Below, in pieces: positions 1-7,144 of a stretch of 37,640 bases of DNA. The stretch lies in contig JANQYP010000012.1 of NCBI GenBank assembly GCA_030728785.1, positions 1 through 37,640 of the forward strand, in the 5' to 3' direction. The position numbers and the translations under genes are program-made. Under the pieces are notes generated by a model. The model worked only from the letters and a program-made list of their open reading frames with translations. It did no database searches and had not been told where the DNA came from. This DNA is from Pseudomonadales bacterium (lineage in GTDB: Bacteria; Pseudomonadota; Gammaproteobacteria; Pseudomonadales; Azotimanducaceae). The stretch's first letter is position 1; each line of letters begins with the position of its first letter.

Positions 1-108
1 AGCATAATCTTCGCGACAGCTCAAAAATATGCTGCCGTACTTTGGACTCAGGATAGGGATTTTGAGGGCTTGCAGAATGTCAGATACATGGCCAAGAAAA
101 GCACATAA
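1..108 (+). CDS. C-terminal end of a PIN-domain (VapC-like) toxin, truncated by window edge
   Basis: Frame 1 is open from the first base to a TAA at 106-108, giving 35 residues that read like the end of a PIN-domain RNase. An ATA-type helix (IIFATAQKYAAVLWTQD) is followed by the typical RDFEGL...VRYM ending. In PIN toxins the aspartate in the 'TQDRDF' segment belongs to the acidic metal site. VapC-type proteins are the RNase half of toxin-antitoxin pairs, and such pairs are common in integron cassettes. The stop codon overlaps the first core of an attC site, which is the usual compact cassette arrangement. The antitoxin and N-terminus lie outside the window, so pairing cannot be verified. It could also be a solitary PIN protein. 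Confidence 0.7.
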   Translation, partial: SIIFATAQKYAAVLWTQDRDFEGLQNVRYMAKKST

Positions 109-165
109 CAATTCCAAGCAATCGGACGCCGGCTCTGCCGGCGCCGTTGTTGAAGGGCGTTAGGC
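103..165 (+). repeat. attC recombination site (59-base element) of the PIN cassette
   Basis: The site starts with ACATAAC at 103-109, close to the RYYYAAC consensus, and ends with GTTAGGC at 159-165, an exact GTTRRRY core. Between them is an imperfect inverted repeat whose central arms GACGCCGGC / GCCGGCGCC flank a TCT loop near 125-144. The length of 63 bases is normal for attC. Cleavage by the integron integrase is expected between G159 and T160. The site sits between the stop of the PIN gene and the start of the TrpF-like gene. Confidence 0.8.
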
Positions 166-179
166 CGCACGAGGAAGCT

Positions 180-842
180 ATGTTTGCCGCACCACGCGTC
201 AAAATTTGCTGCATCTCTAGCGTTGAGGAGGCGCAACTGGCAGTCCAGCTGGGCGCGTCGGCACTCGGTCTCGTTTCGCACATGCCCAGCGGGCCCGGCG
301 TCATCGCTGATGAGCTCATTGCTGAGATCGCGAAGTCAGTTCCTCCGCCTGTCGCGACGTTTTTGCTAACGTCGCGGAGAGAGGCGGACGGAATCGTGCA
401 GCAACATGCTGTGTGCCAGACCTCAACGATTCAACTTGTTGACTCAGTACGCCCGATTGAACTCCAGAGGCTGCGCCGCCAGCTCCCGGGAGTGAAGCTC
501 GTTCAAGTCATTCACGTTATGGGAGACCAGTCGCTAGAGGAGGCCAGAGCTGTGGCCGGGCTCGTCGATGCACTTCTGCTTGACTCAGGTAACCCCACGC
601 TGGAGGTCAAAGAGCTGGGCGGCACCGGGCGAGTTCATAACTGGGAGGTCAGCCGGGAGATTCGTCGACAGGTCGAATGCCCAGTCTTTCTGGCAGGTGG
701 TATCCGTGCGTCCAACGTCCGGAAAGCCATACAGGCGGTCCAACCGTTCGGACTAGATCTCTGCTCAAGCGTGCGGCACGAGAGCAAGCTCAGCGCAGAG
801 AAGCTCGGCGAGTTCATGCAAGCGGTGCACAGTGCGGCCTAA
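180..842 (+). CDS. TrpF-like phosphoribosylanthranilate isomerase homologue carried in an integron cassette
   Basis: This 220-residue (beta/alpha)8 protein resembles phosphoribosylanthranilate isomerase, which converts PRA to CdRP in tryptophan synthesis. The N-terminal RVKICC keeps the catalytic cysteine of the usual KICG. The later VDALLLDS...GGTG...W segment keeps the catalytic aspartate and glycine motif, and PVFLAGGI is the conserved strand 7. Differences are visible: the usual FYPKSPRY-like stretch reads SHMPSGPGVI, and the phosphate-site DVSSGVE reads DLCSSVR. ATG at 180 is chosen because GAGG at 171-174 lies 5 bases upstream and conserved homology begins there; a longer frame from 147 would run through the attC core. 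The stop TAA forms part of the next attC core. No other trp gene is nearby, so a role in tryptophan synthesis is doubtful; it may be a diverged TIM-barrel enzyme. Confidence 0.8.
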   Translation: MFAAPRVKICCISSVEEAQLAVQLGASALGLVSHMPSGPGVIADELIAEIAKSVPPPVATFLLTSRREADGIVQQHAVCQTSTIQLVDSVRPIELQRLRRQLPGVKLVQVIHVMGDQSLEEARAVAGLVDALLLDSGNPTLEVKELGGTGRVHNWEVSREIRRQVECPVFLAGGIRASNVRKAIQAVQPFGLDLCSSVRHESKLSAEKLGEFMQAVHSAA

Positions 843-906
843 CCATTCGCTCAACCGGACACAGCGCTGAATGCCGCGCTGTGTCCGGTTAGCTCAAACG
901 TTATGT
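837..906 (+). repeat. attC recombination site of the TrpF-like cassette
   Basis: GCCTAAC at 837-843 matches RYYYAAC exactly and contains the TAA stop of the preceding gene. The far core is GTTATGT at 900-906. The inner part is a strong inverted repeat, AACCGGACACAGCGC and GCGCTGTGTCCGGTT, around a GAATGCC-like spacer. The cassette's own first bases, TTAGGC at 160-165, are exactly complementary to GCCTAA at 837-842. This is expected if 160-900 is one mobile cassette of 741 bases. No further attC site was found to the right, so this looks like the last cassette of the array. No integrase gene is in the window. Confidence 0.85.
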
Positions 907-1049
907 CACTCGATTAACAGCAGTGTCAGAGTAAAGTCGCTGATAACGCCAGCATCAGATTATTTTGTGTGTAGGTCAGAGCCCGTCGATGGACGTCCTG
1001 GAATTTTCGGAAATTTTCCGACTTTGATCCGGTTCTGGCGCTGCGTCTG
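907..1049. other. Intergenic stretch after the last cassette; nothing recognised
   Basis: I see no supported gene here. The sequence lies between the last attC site and a decayed minus-strand coding fragment. It carries a small GGAATTTTCGGAAATTTTCC near-palindromic stretch around 1000-1019 whose role is unknown. Confidence 0.4.
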
Positions 1050-1250
1050 TCATTCACCAGCGTGACCGTGTACCGCAACAGCCGGATGCAACCCTGCCAC
1101 ACGGAGTTTTTCCAGCAAATCCGGTAGCGCCTGCCTTGCCGCATGCTCACCGGCATCCTGTGCCTGCCTGAAGTAACTGGCGCGAGGACCCGCGGCGTAG
1201 TCCATGTCTGGGTGAATAAGGAAATCCGCTGTGCGCGTTTCCCTGTGTGT
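1050..1250 (-). pseudogene. Decayed C-terminal remnant, possibly of a patatin-like phospholipase
   Basis: On the minus strand the frame is open from 1250 to a TGA at 1050-1052, immediately after an in-frame TGA at 1251-1253. The 66-residue product contains ADFLIHPDMDY, then SYFRQAQDAGEHAARQALP, ending LLEKLR...HGHAGE. The pattern of an 'ADxxIxPD' strand, an RA/QA-x-GE-AARxALP helix and a short tail matches the end of bacterial patatin-like (RssA/YchK-type) proteins. There is no start codon, no catalytic GXSXG part and no ribosome site, so this is a remnant, not a gene. It abuts the cassette array. The family call is by eye and modest in confidence. Confidence 0.4.
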
Positions 1251-1253
1251 TCA

Positions 1254-1590
1254 CCCGCTCACCATTGCGACGCGTAATGGTACTCGTATGGCGCTTTGGA
1301 GTAGTAACGGGGTCACAGGGTTCGAAGCACCGCGGCTCTTTCGCTAATGATACTGGAATCTCTTGGACTGATAGCACCCCAAAAAATTTGAGCAAAAGCC
1401 TCAGCCGAAATGGGGCGGTGAGACAGGTTTTACAGAGGCGATTGTGCAGCCCAGCGAGCAGCGGGGCTGCGCCCAGGCTGGCGCAGATCAGGAGCAGATC
1501 AGGCGCAGATCAGGCGCGGATCAGAGGAGAGTACTCTCGTTGGGCTCACCTTCCCTACAGGTGTCACAATCACGGTCACTGTAAACCTTT
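1254..1590. other. Gene-free stretch with repeats between integron end and receptor gene
   Basis: No coding region is convincing here. A plus-strand open frame through 1247-1648 runs across the tandem repeat and the terminator stem and has no family resemblance. The stretch contains the short repeat at 1481-1526 and a GCAGCCC / GGGGCTGC stem near 1446-1470. Confidence 0.4.
1481..1526. repeat. Short imperfect tandem repeat, about four 11-base units
   Basis: The unit GCAGATCAGGC recurs as GCAGATCAGGA, GCAGATCAGGC, GCAGATCAGGC and a diverged GCGGATCAGAG. It lies in non-coding DNA between the cassette array and the TonB receptor. The function is unknown; it may simply be replication slippage. 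Confidence 0.7.
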
Positions 1591-1638
1591 GGACGCTTGC
1601 CAGACAGATATAGCTTCTTATCTGGCCAGCGTCCTTTT
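1591..1638 (+). terminator. Terminator-like hairpin downstream of the TonB receptor gene
   Basis: Arms GGACGCTTGCCAGACAGATA (1591-1610) and TATCTGGCCAGCGTCC (1619-1634) pair almost completely and are followed on the plus strand by TTTT at 1635-1638. It lies 23 bases beyond the receptor stop. On the minus strand, the direction of receptor transcription, the run after the stem is only AAAGGTTT, so termination there would be weak. It may act in both directions or shield the receptor from plus-strand read-through. Confidence 0.55.
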
Positions 1639-1660
1639 GCCCTGTTAGCAGCCAGGGTGG

Positions 1661-4606
1661 TTACAGTGTAAAACTCGCATCAACGTAATAATATCGGCCA
1701 AGATCCGAGTGCTGATCGGCAAAATAGCCGAAAGAATCATCTGCCAACGGCGCACGTTCATTAGTGACATTGTTGGCGCCAATCTTGATGCGGGTCTTGA
1801 TATCAGCAAAGGCAGTGAACCTGTAGTCTGCCGACAAGTTGAAGGTAGACATTGACGGAATCACATACTGGGTACCATCTGCCAGAGTCAAATCGGTCTG
1901 GACAAAGTCACCATAGCGAATACCTGTCAAGGCAGCGCCCCAGTTGTCCTTGCGCCAGCTCAGGCGCAGGGTCTGCTTGGTCTCCGGATTACCGTCCTGG
2001 CGTACCAGGTCAGAAAAACCGACAATCGCCACAGTATTCGGCAATGTGCCGGCGGCCTTTGCAGTCAGCAACTGGGCGGCACTGCCCCCAGCCTCTTGCT
2101 CATATCTGTCAAGCCAGGCACCGACCAGGCGCATATCAAAATTGCCCACTGCTGTGTCAATGTCATAGTACACGGCGATATCATGGCCGCGGACGGTGCG
2201 GGTATCGAGATTGGTATAGTTGTCGTCAACCCGCTGGATCTCGCCACCCGGGCACACGCCGGCAGCCAGCCAAAGGGCTGTAACAGCCGGATCTGTCACA
2301 GCATCACGGACTACTGCCGCCGTTCCTGAGCTGGCTGAACAACTGCCAGTGCCTGCCTGGATACGACTAAGCAGATCGAGGGCTATGAGGTTTTCTTCGC
2401 CAAGCAGGCCGATAGTATTGTCCTTCTCGATTTCCCAGAAATCGATAGTCAGCATGAGGTTTTCCAGAGGTTCAATCACTAAGCCAAAAGAGGTGCTCAC
2501 AGACTCTTCAGGCTGCAGGCTCTTACTTCCCTGAGCGGTTCGCTGAATGCCATAGTTGCAGTCGAGCAATGCCTGGGTCGGGTCAACAAACAGACAGCTG
2601 ATATCGTCCAGGGTATTGGATCGAGCTACTGAGGATTCGTTGACGGTGACCAGATTAGGTGCTCGGAATGACTGTGACCAGGAACCACGCACCAGTATTG
2701 GTTCAACTGGCCGGTAGCCAACAGCTACCTTACCGACAGTTGTGCTGCCCACATCTGAAAAATTCTCATAGCGCAGGGCCAGCTGCACATCAAGATTACT
2801 CAGTACCGGCACCGCCAGTTCACCAAACAGGGAAGTAACATCCCGCTCACCGTTGCTGTCGGCCGAAGGGCTGGAATTCACCACATCAGAAACAAACGGA
2901 AAGGTGTTGCCGCTGTTATCCGTAAAGTTGATGGTACCGTCGAGGCGTGGGTCGCGATCGTCAATAAAGGCTTCGTTGCGGAACTCAACCCCCGCCAATA
3001 GGCCTACGCCGCCTGCTGGTAGGTCAAAGACGCTAGGGTTTGAGATTTTAAAATCGACCATCCACAGGGTCTGCTCGTTGGCCCGTGAGACATCAATCAG
3101 CACTCGTTCGATATTGCTATTGTTTTTCCCCGAAAACGGATTGAACGCCGCAGGCGTCGGATCATTCAGGGCGGCCTGTAACAGGGTGTTGGAAATTCTG
3201 TTGTGGGTAATATCCTCACGTTCGGCCTTTGACCAAGTGTAAGCGCCTTCCCAGTTCCATGCGCCCATGTCGCCACGCAGACCGGCGACGATACGATAAG
3301 TATCACCAGTCACGTCAACAAACCGTGGCACCTGGTTATAGCGGTAGTTATCTACCAGCAGCTCAAGGCCGCTGCAGGGTACTCCTGTGCCAATCACGCT
3401 ATCTGGCAGGCGATTTGGCGAGGTGCAGGGGCCCAGTGGATTGTAGTAGTTAGCTGCACCAACGCGCTCAGCTGCCACGGCGCTGAGGCGGGTTGCTGAC
3501 TGGCGGATGGTGTTGGTATCAGAGTAATACCAGGAGTATTCAGAAAAAGCCTGCATGCCATTATCAAAGTCATGGGTCACATAACCATAGATGTTGAGGC
3601 GCTCCAGTTCAGAATAAAGGTCGCGGTTCTCATTCTGGTTGTAACGATAGGTACCCTGGCCATCAACGGCACCACAGGTGCCATAGCCAATGGCGAACTG
3701 GCAGCGGGAGTCGCCCTCAGGATAGGTCTCAAACTCGCCGGCACTGTCTGTAATGACCCCGCTGAGTCCCAGGGAGGCAACACTGGAACGGACATCAAAC
3801 TGGCCATATTCCGAGTTGGCACTGGTATTGTTGAAGGCGCTGGAGCCAACAAAGGCAGGGTTGGTCACCAGGTTGCGGATATCGCTGTTAGCCCAGCGCG
3901 GATCATCCTGAGAGTTAACCCGGTCGCGCTGGTAATGGTTGAGCGACAGGCCGACGTTGGTGCGCCCGTCATTAAAAGCCTTGCCCCATTCGACGGTGAA
4001 GCGCAGATCTTTGCGCGGCAGGTTGTCGTAGCTGTCGCCGCGGACACCAATCTTAAGTCCCTCGAAGTCAGACTTCATCACATAATTCACTACCCCGGCG
4101 ACCGCGTCAGCGCCGTAAATCGCGGATGCGCCATCACGCAACACCTCAGTACGACGCAGGCCGGTAACCGGCAGGGACTGGGCATTGACCGTATTGACGG
4201 GCACAAAACTGCCCCCCACAGATTCCGTCTGGTAGGCAGCGGCATTAACCAGGCGGCGGCCGTTAACCAGTACCAGCGTATTACCTGTGCCGAGATTCCG
4301 CAGGTTAAAAGCACCAATATCGCCGCGCGCCGAGTTGACACCACCGCTGATGTTTTCTGACTCACTGAAAAAATTCTGGCCCTGCTCTGCTATATACTCG
4401 AGTAATTCGTCACCGGAGTTGACCCCCAGCGCCTCGATATCTGCGGCGGTGATCACAGATACGGGCAGGGCATCAGCGATACGCGCACCCTTGATCTGCG
4501 TCCCGACTACCACAATTTCTTCCATACTGGCCGTTTCTTCTGCCACGACAGCAGTGCCACCCAGCACAGCCATACTGATCATCACGGATGTAATTTGTTT
4601 TTGCAT
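1661..4606 (-). CDS. TonB-dependent outer-membrane receptor
   Basis: This 981-residue protein is an outer-membrane active transporter energised by TonB/ExbB/ExbD. It begins with a signal peptide (MQKQITSVMISMAVLGGTAVVA) cleaved before EETAS. A TonB-box-like stretch (EEIVVVGTQI) and a plug domain follow at about residues 45-180. The plug has SVITAADIEALG, the FNLRNLGTGNTLVLVNGRRL signature and RTEVLRDGASAIYGADAVAGVVNY. The remainder is a large beta barrel ending DASFTL, without the common terminal aromatic residue. ATG 4606 has AAGGGGG five bases upstream. It is divergent from the LysR gene and shares its promoter region, where the 25-base palindrome lies. Its location suggests import of the substrate handled by the lyase and GGT-like enzymes. 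The ligand cannot be read from the sequence; the large extracellular loops fit a peptide, carbohydrate or metal-chelate substrate. Confidence 0.93.
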   Translation of the reverse strand: MQKQITSVMISMAVLGGTAVVAEETASMEEIVVVGTQIKGARIADALPVSVITAADIEALGVNSGDELLEYIAEQGQNFFSESENISGGVNSARGDIGAFNLRNLGTGNTLVLVNGRRLVNAAAYQTESVGGSFVPVNTVNAQSLPVTGLRRTEVLRDGASAIYGADAVAGVVNYVMKSDFEGLKIGVRGDSYDNLPRKDLRFTVEWGKAFNDGRTNVGLSLNHYQRDRVNSQDDPRWANSDIRNLVTNPAFVGSSAFNNTSANSEYGQFDVRSSVASLGLSGVITDSAGEFETYPEGDSRCQFAIGYGTCGAVDGQGTYRYNQNENRDLYSELERLNIYGYVTHDFDNGMQAFSEYSWYYSDTNTIRQSATRLSAVAAERVGAANYYNPLGPCTSPNRLPDSVIGTGVPCSGLELLVDNYRYNQVPRFVDVTGDTYRIVAGLRGDMGAWNWEGAYTWSKAEREDITHNRISNTLLQAALNDPTPAAFNPFSGKNNSNIERVLIDVSRANEQTLWMVDFKISNPSVFDLPAGGVGLLAGVEFRNEAFIDDRDPRLDGTINFTDNSGNTFPFVSDVVNSSPSADSNGERDVTSLFGELAVPVLSNLDVQLALRYENFSDVGSTTVGKVAVGYRPVEPILVRGSWSQSFRAPNLVTVNESSVARSNTLDDISCLFVDPTQALLDCNYGIQRTAQGSKSLQPEESVSTSFGLVIEPLENLMLTIDFWEIEKDNTIGLLGEENLIALDLLSRIQAGTGSCSASSGTAAVVRDAVTDPAVTALWLAAGVCPGGEIQRVDDNYTNLDTRTVRGHDIAVYYDIDTAVGNFDMRLVGAWLDRYEQEAGGSAAQLLTAKAAGTLPNTVAIVGFSDLVRQDGNPETKQTLRLSWRKDNWGAALTGIRYGDFVQTDLTLADGTQYVIPSMSTFNLSADYRFTAFADIKTRIKIGANNVTNERAPLADDSFGYFADQHSDLGRYYYVDASFTL

Positions 4607-4724
4607 TCAGCCCCCTTAAAAGCTTCCTTAAAAGCCTTGTTATCAGTCACGGCCGCAGTATTGCTGCTGCCAGCAGGTCAAATTAACAGTCGTGCGACCA
4701 CCCAGCAAATGTTAAGAATTAGCT

Positions 4725-4749
4725 ATACCATAACCTCAGGTTATGGTAT
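4725..4749. promoter_or_regulatory. 25-base palindrome, probable LysR operator (site 1)
   Basis: Two perfect 12-base arms, ATACCATAACCT and AGGTTATGGTAT, flank a single central C at 4737. The palindrome lies 34 bases before the GTG of lysR and about 120 bases before the receptor start, in the divergent promoter region. LysR regulators bind interrupted dyads at such positions and often control both divergent promoters. The 17-base core at 4729-4745 recurs, 15 of 17 identical, at 5680-5696. Confidence 0.75.
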
Positions 4750-4782
4750 CTATGCATGGTCGATTGATTCAGATCCTGCAAC

Positions 4783-5697
4783 GTGCGCCTACGCCATATA
4801 GAAGTTTTTCATGCCGTATTTATCAGTGGTTCTGTGACCCAGGCGGCATTGATGCTGGACGTGTCCCAACCCTCGGTCAGCAAGGTGCTGGCCCATGCTG
4901 AGCTGCAGCTGGGTTTTAAGCTGTTTGATCGTGTCAAGGGCCGACTGGTGGCTACTCAGGAAGCCAAAATCCTCCACCAGGAGGTTTCCGAGCTGTACCG
5001 CGGACTCGATCGCATACGCCGAGTTGCCGAAAATCTGGCGCAGGCAAGGGATGGCGGCATTCGCATTGCTGCCACACCCGCGCTTGGTGTCGGTCTTATG
5101 CCGGCCCTTGTAGCGGGTTATATGCGCACCAACGCCGCCGCTTACTTTGACCTGGTCACTCGCCAACTTGACCAGATTGAGACCGATCTGCGGGAGTCAA
5201 AAGTCGACCTGGGCCTCGCCTTTGACGCGCCGCCCCTGCCAGGCATTGAGATCAGCCATTTAGGCAGGAGCAAACTCGTGCTGATTGTGCCTGCCAAGCA
5301 CAGGCTCGCAGGTGCCAACAGCATTGCTATTCGCGACATGGCGGCCCTGCCTTTTATCCAGATGACAGACCGCGGGCCCCTTGGCCAATTGCTGGCATTG
5401 AGCTTGCAGCGGGCAGGCCTGGCTTTCACCAGTGTCGCCAGCGCAGAAACCTATCAGATAGCCCAGGCCCTGGTGGCAAAGGGTGTGGGGGTCGCCATCG
5501 TTGACGAATTCACCGCCAGGTCAGACCGCGATAAGGCAACTGCGATCATCCAGCTGGAGCCGGTCATCGCCTTCAATATCTCGTTGCTGCGGCTGCAGAA
5601 CACCCCCCTGCCCATGCTCTGCAAACACTTCATAGCGGGCTTGAAGCAGCAATTTGCGGAGATCGATCTCTGCGCCGTTGATAACGTCAGGTTATGA
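4783..5697 (+). CDS. LysR-family transcriptional regulator
   Basis: The 304-residue protein has the N-terminal LysR winged helix-turn-helix (LRHIEVFHAVFISGSVTQAA, then LDVSQPSVSKVLAHAE, residues 3-60). A linker helix and an effector-binding domain from about residue 90 follow. The wording of the HTH (RHIEVFHAV...GSV..AA..L.VSQPSVSKVL) is closest, from memory, to the NocR/OccR opine-type branch. The start is GTG 4783: an in-frame TGA stands at 4765 and no ATG lies between. It is divergent from the TonB receptor and co-directional with the lyase, 26 bases upstream of it. Its last codons contain a second copy of the operator, so it probably regulates the receptor, itself and the lyase/GGT pair. 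The effector is unknown. Confidence 0.9.
   Translation: MRLRHIEVFHAVFISGSVTQAALMLDVSQPSVSKVLAHAELQLGFKLFDRVKGRLVATQEAKILHQEVSELYRGLDRIRRVAENLAQARDGGIRIAATPALGVGLMPALVAGYMRTNAAAYFDLVTRQLDQIETDLRESKVDLGLAFDAPPLPGIEISHLGRSKLVLIVPAKHRLAGANSIAIRDMAALPFIQMTDRGPLGQLLALSLQRAGLAFTSVASAETYQIAQALVAKGVGVAIVDEFTARSDRDKATAIIQLEPVIAFNISLLRLQNTPLPMLCKHFIAGLKQQFAEIDLCAVDNVRL
5680..5696. promoter_or_regulatory. Second copy of the LysR operator, upstream of the lyase gene (site 2)
   Basis: GATAACGTCAGGTTATG overlaps the last codons of lysR and lies 27 bases upstream of the lyase ATG at 5724. It matches site 1 (CATAACCTCAGGTTATG) at 15 of 17 positions and keeps an ATAAC-N5-GTTAT dyad. This suggests an internal, LysR-controlled promoter or autoregulation of the lyase/GGT transcript. 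Confidence 0.65.
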
Positions 5698-5723
5698 CCT
5701 GATTAAATTTGGAGGAGTGGCAC

Positions 5724-7142
5724 ATGCTTAAAATCCGCCTGATGGCCATTGCCTGGCTGATCAATCTGAGCCCGCAGGCAGCTGTTGCCGAAGACCTGGA
5801 CATGGCACAGGTTTTCAGCGTCGAGCATGCCAACAAGGCAGTACTGCAGGTCGAGGCGGCACTGGCCTTATCCCAGGCTGAGTTTGGTGTCATTCCTCAA
5901 TGGGCCGCTGATGAGATCAAAGCCAAGGCCAGTCTTGACTACCTGCCGGCAGCCGATCTTGTCGCTGAGTATGGTCTGGTGCGTCATCGCATGGTGGCCC
6001 TGTTGAACGTCTGGAGCAGGGAGCTGGGGGCGGCGGCACAGTATGTACATTTTGGCGCCACTACCGTCGACATCTACGACACAACCCTGGTGCTGCAACT
6101 GCTTGATGCGACGGCGCTGCTGGAATCGCGCTTGTTGTCGATTGAGGCCGTGTTGGCTCGCCGGGCGCTGGAGCACAAGGCCACGCCGATGATTGGCAGA
6201 ACTCTGGGGCAGCATGCTTTACCCATTACCTTTGGCAAAAAACTCAGTACTTGGCTTGCCGAGAACCGGCGTAATATCGAGCGCCTGCGAAGTGTCCGCG
6301 CCAAATTGCAGAAGTCGGCAATCCTCAAAGGTGCTGTAGGCAGCTATCTTGGTCTCGGGGCCAGCGGCATCGCCATCGAACAACGCTTTGCCTTCTATCT
6401 GGGCTTGCAGGAACCCTATCTTGCCGATTGGCATGGCACGCGGGATGTATTTGCTGAGTATGCTCTGGTGTTGGCTCTGATCAGCAGATCCTATGGCAGA
6501 ATAGGTCAGGAATTATTCCTGTTACAGTCGACTGATATCGGCGAAACAGTCGAACGGCGGTCGCCCTCGGCGGTTGGCAGCAGCACGATGCCGCACAAAA
6601 ACAACCCAAACAGATCCGAGGCACTCATACAATTTGGCCGGTCAATTCCCAGACTGGCCGAAGTAGTACTGGATGATGTCGACAATTTTTTTGAGCGGGA
6701 CAATACCAGTCGCCCGAATAAGGTACTCGAGCAAATCAGTCTGGAGTCGGACCAGATGTTAGCCCAGGCAGAACCGTTGCTGGCTCGACTCGAGGTCAAG
6801 CCGCAGAGAATGGTGCAGAATATGGCCCGTACCAACCAACTGATTATGTCCCAGCGCCTGGCTTTTGCCCTGGCCGATCAAATTGGCAAGCAAGTCGCTA
6901 ACGACCGCTTGCATGTACTGGCCAACCAGGCGCTGGCAGACAATGTGTCTTTGCGGGAAGTATTTTTAGCGTCAGACCTGGGTAGGCTGATCAGCGTGGC
7001 GCAATTAGATGCGCTGCTAGAGCCAACCACCTATATTGGCCTGGCTATTGAACAGACTGAGGGTGTTGTCGGGCAGATTGAAGCACAACGCCAACGTGAT
7101 GGTGTACCCAGCGCTATCGAGCAGAATCGCCGAGGTAACTGA
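5724..7142 (+). CDS. Exported fumarase/aspartase-superfamily lyase (PcaB/PurB-like)
   Basis: A 472-residue protein of the fumarase/aspartase/adenylosuccinate lyase superfamily, whose members eliminate fumarate or a related acid from C-N or C-O substrates, or cycloisomerise muconates. HFGATTVD at about 109-116, GRTLGQHALPITFG at 158-171 and the signature GSSTMPHKNNP at 285-295, with the catalytic serine loop, are all present. This pattern is nearest to 3-carboxymuconate cycloisomerase and adenylosuccinate lyase. Unusually, it starts with a clear signal peptide (MLKIRLMAIAWLINLSPQAAVA, then EDL), so a periplasmic site is inferred. ATG 5724 is chosen because GGAGG lies at 5711-5715; a TTG at 5709 is less likely. 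It is followed after 2 bases by the GGT-like gene, so the two are probably co-transcribed. Substrate unknown; N-substituted aspartate or opine-like compounds are possible. Confidence 0.85.
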   Translation: MLKIRLMAIAWLINLSPQAAVAEDLDMAQVFSVEHANKAVLQVEAALALSQAEFGVIPQWAADEIKAKASLDYLPAADLVAEYGLVRHRMVALLNVWSRELGAAAQYVHFGATTVDIYDTTLVLQLLDATALLESRLLSIEAVLARRALEHKATPMIGRTLGQHALPITFGKKLSTWLAENRRNIERLRSVRAKLQKSAILKGAVGSYLGLGASGIAIEQRFAFYLGLQEPYLADWHGTRDVFAEYALVLALISRSYGRIGQELFLLQSTDIGETVERRSPSAVGSSTMPHKNNPNRSEALIQFGRSIPRLAEVVLDDVDNFFERDNTSRPNKVLEQISLESDQMLAQAEPLLARLEVKPQRMVQNMARTNQLIMSQRLAFALADQIGKQVANDRLHVLANQALADNVSLREVFLASDLGRLISVAQLDALLEPTTYIGLAIEQTEGVVGQIEAQRQRDGVPSAIEQNRRGN

Positions 7143-7144
7143 CC

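Noticed and set aside
1296-1335. tRNA-like fragment (GGGGTCACAGGGTTCGAAG) that resembles a variable loop and T-arm
   Set aside because: The 3' half of the T-stem does not pair, there is no acceptor stem or D-arm and no CCA end, so it is at most chance similarity.
1591-1638. Hairpin considered as a third attC site
   Set aside because: The outer cores do not match: no RYYYAAC on the left, and GTTAGCA to the right is not complementary to any left core. The T-run supports a terminator instead.
1247-1648. 133-residue plus-strand open frame
   Set aside because: It runs through the tandem repeat and the terminator stem, has no family resemblance and no ribosome site.
3572-4360. 262-residue open frame opposite the receptor gene
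   Set aside because: It is the antisense shadow of the conserved receptor plug and barrel, whose own frame is fully explained.
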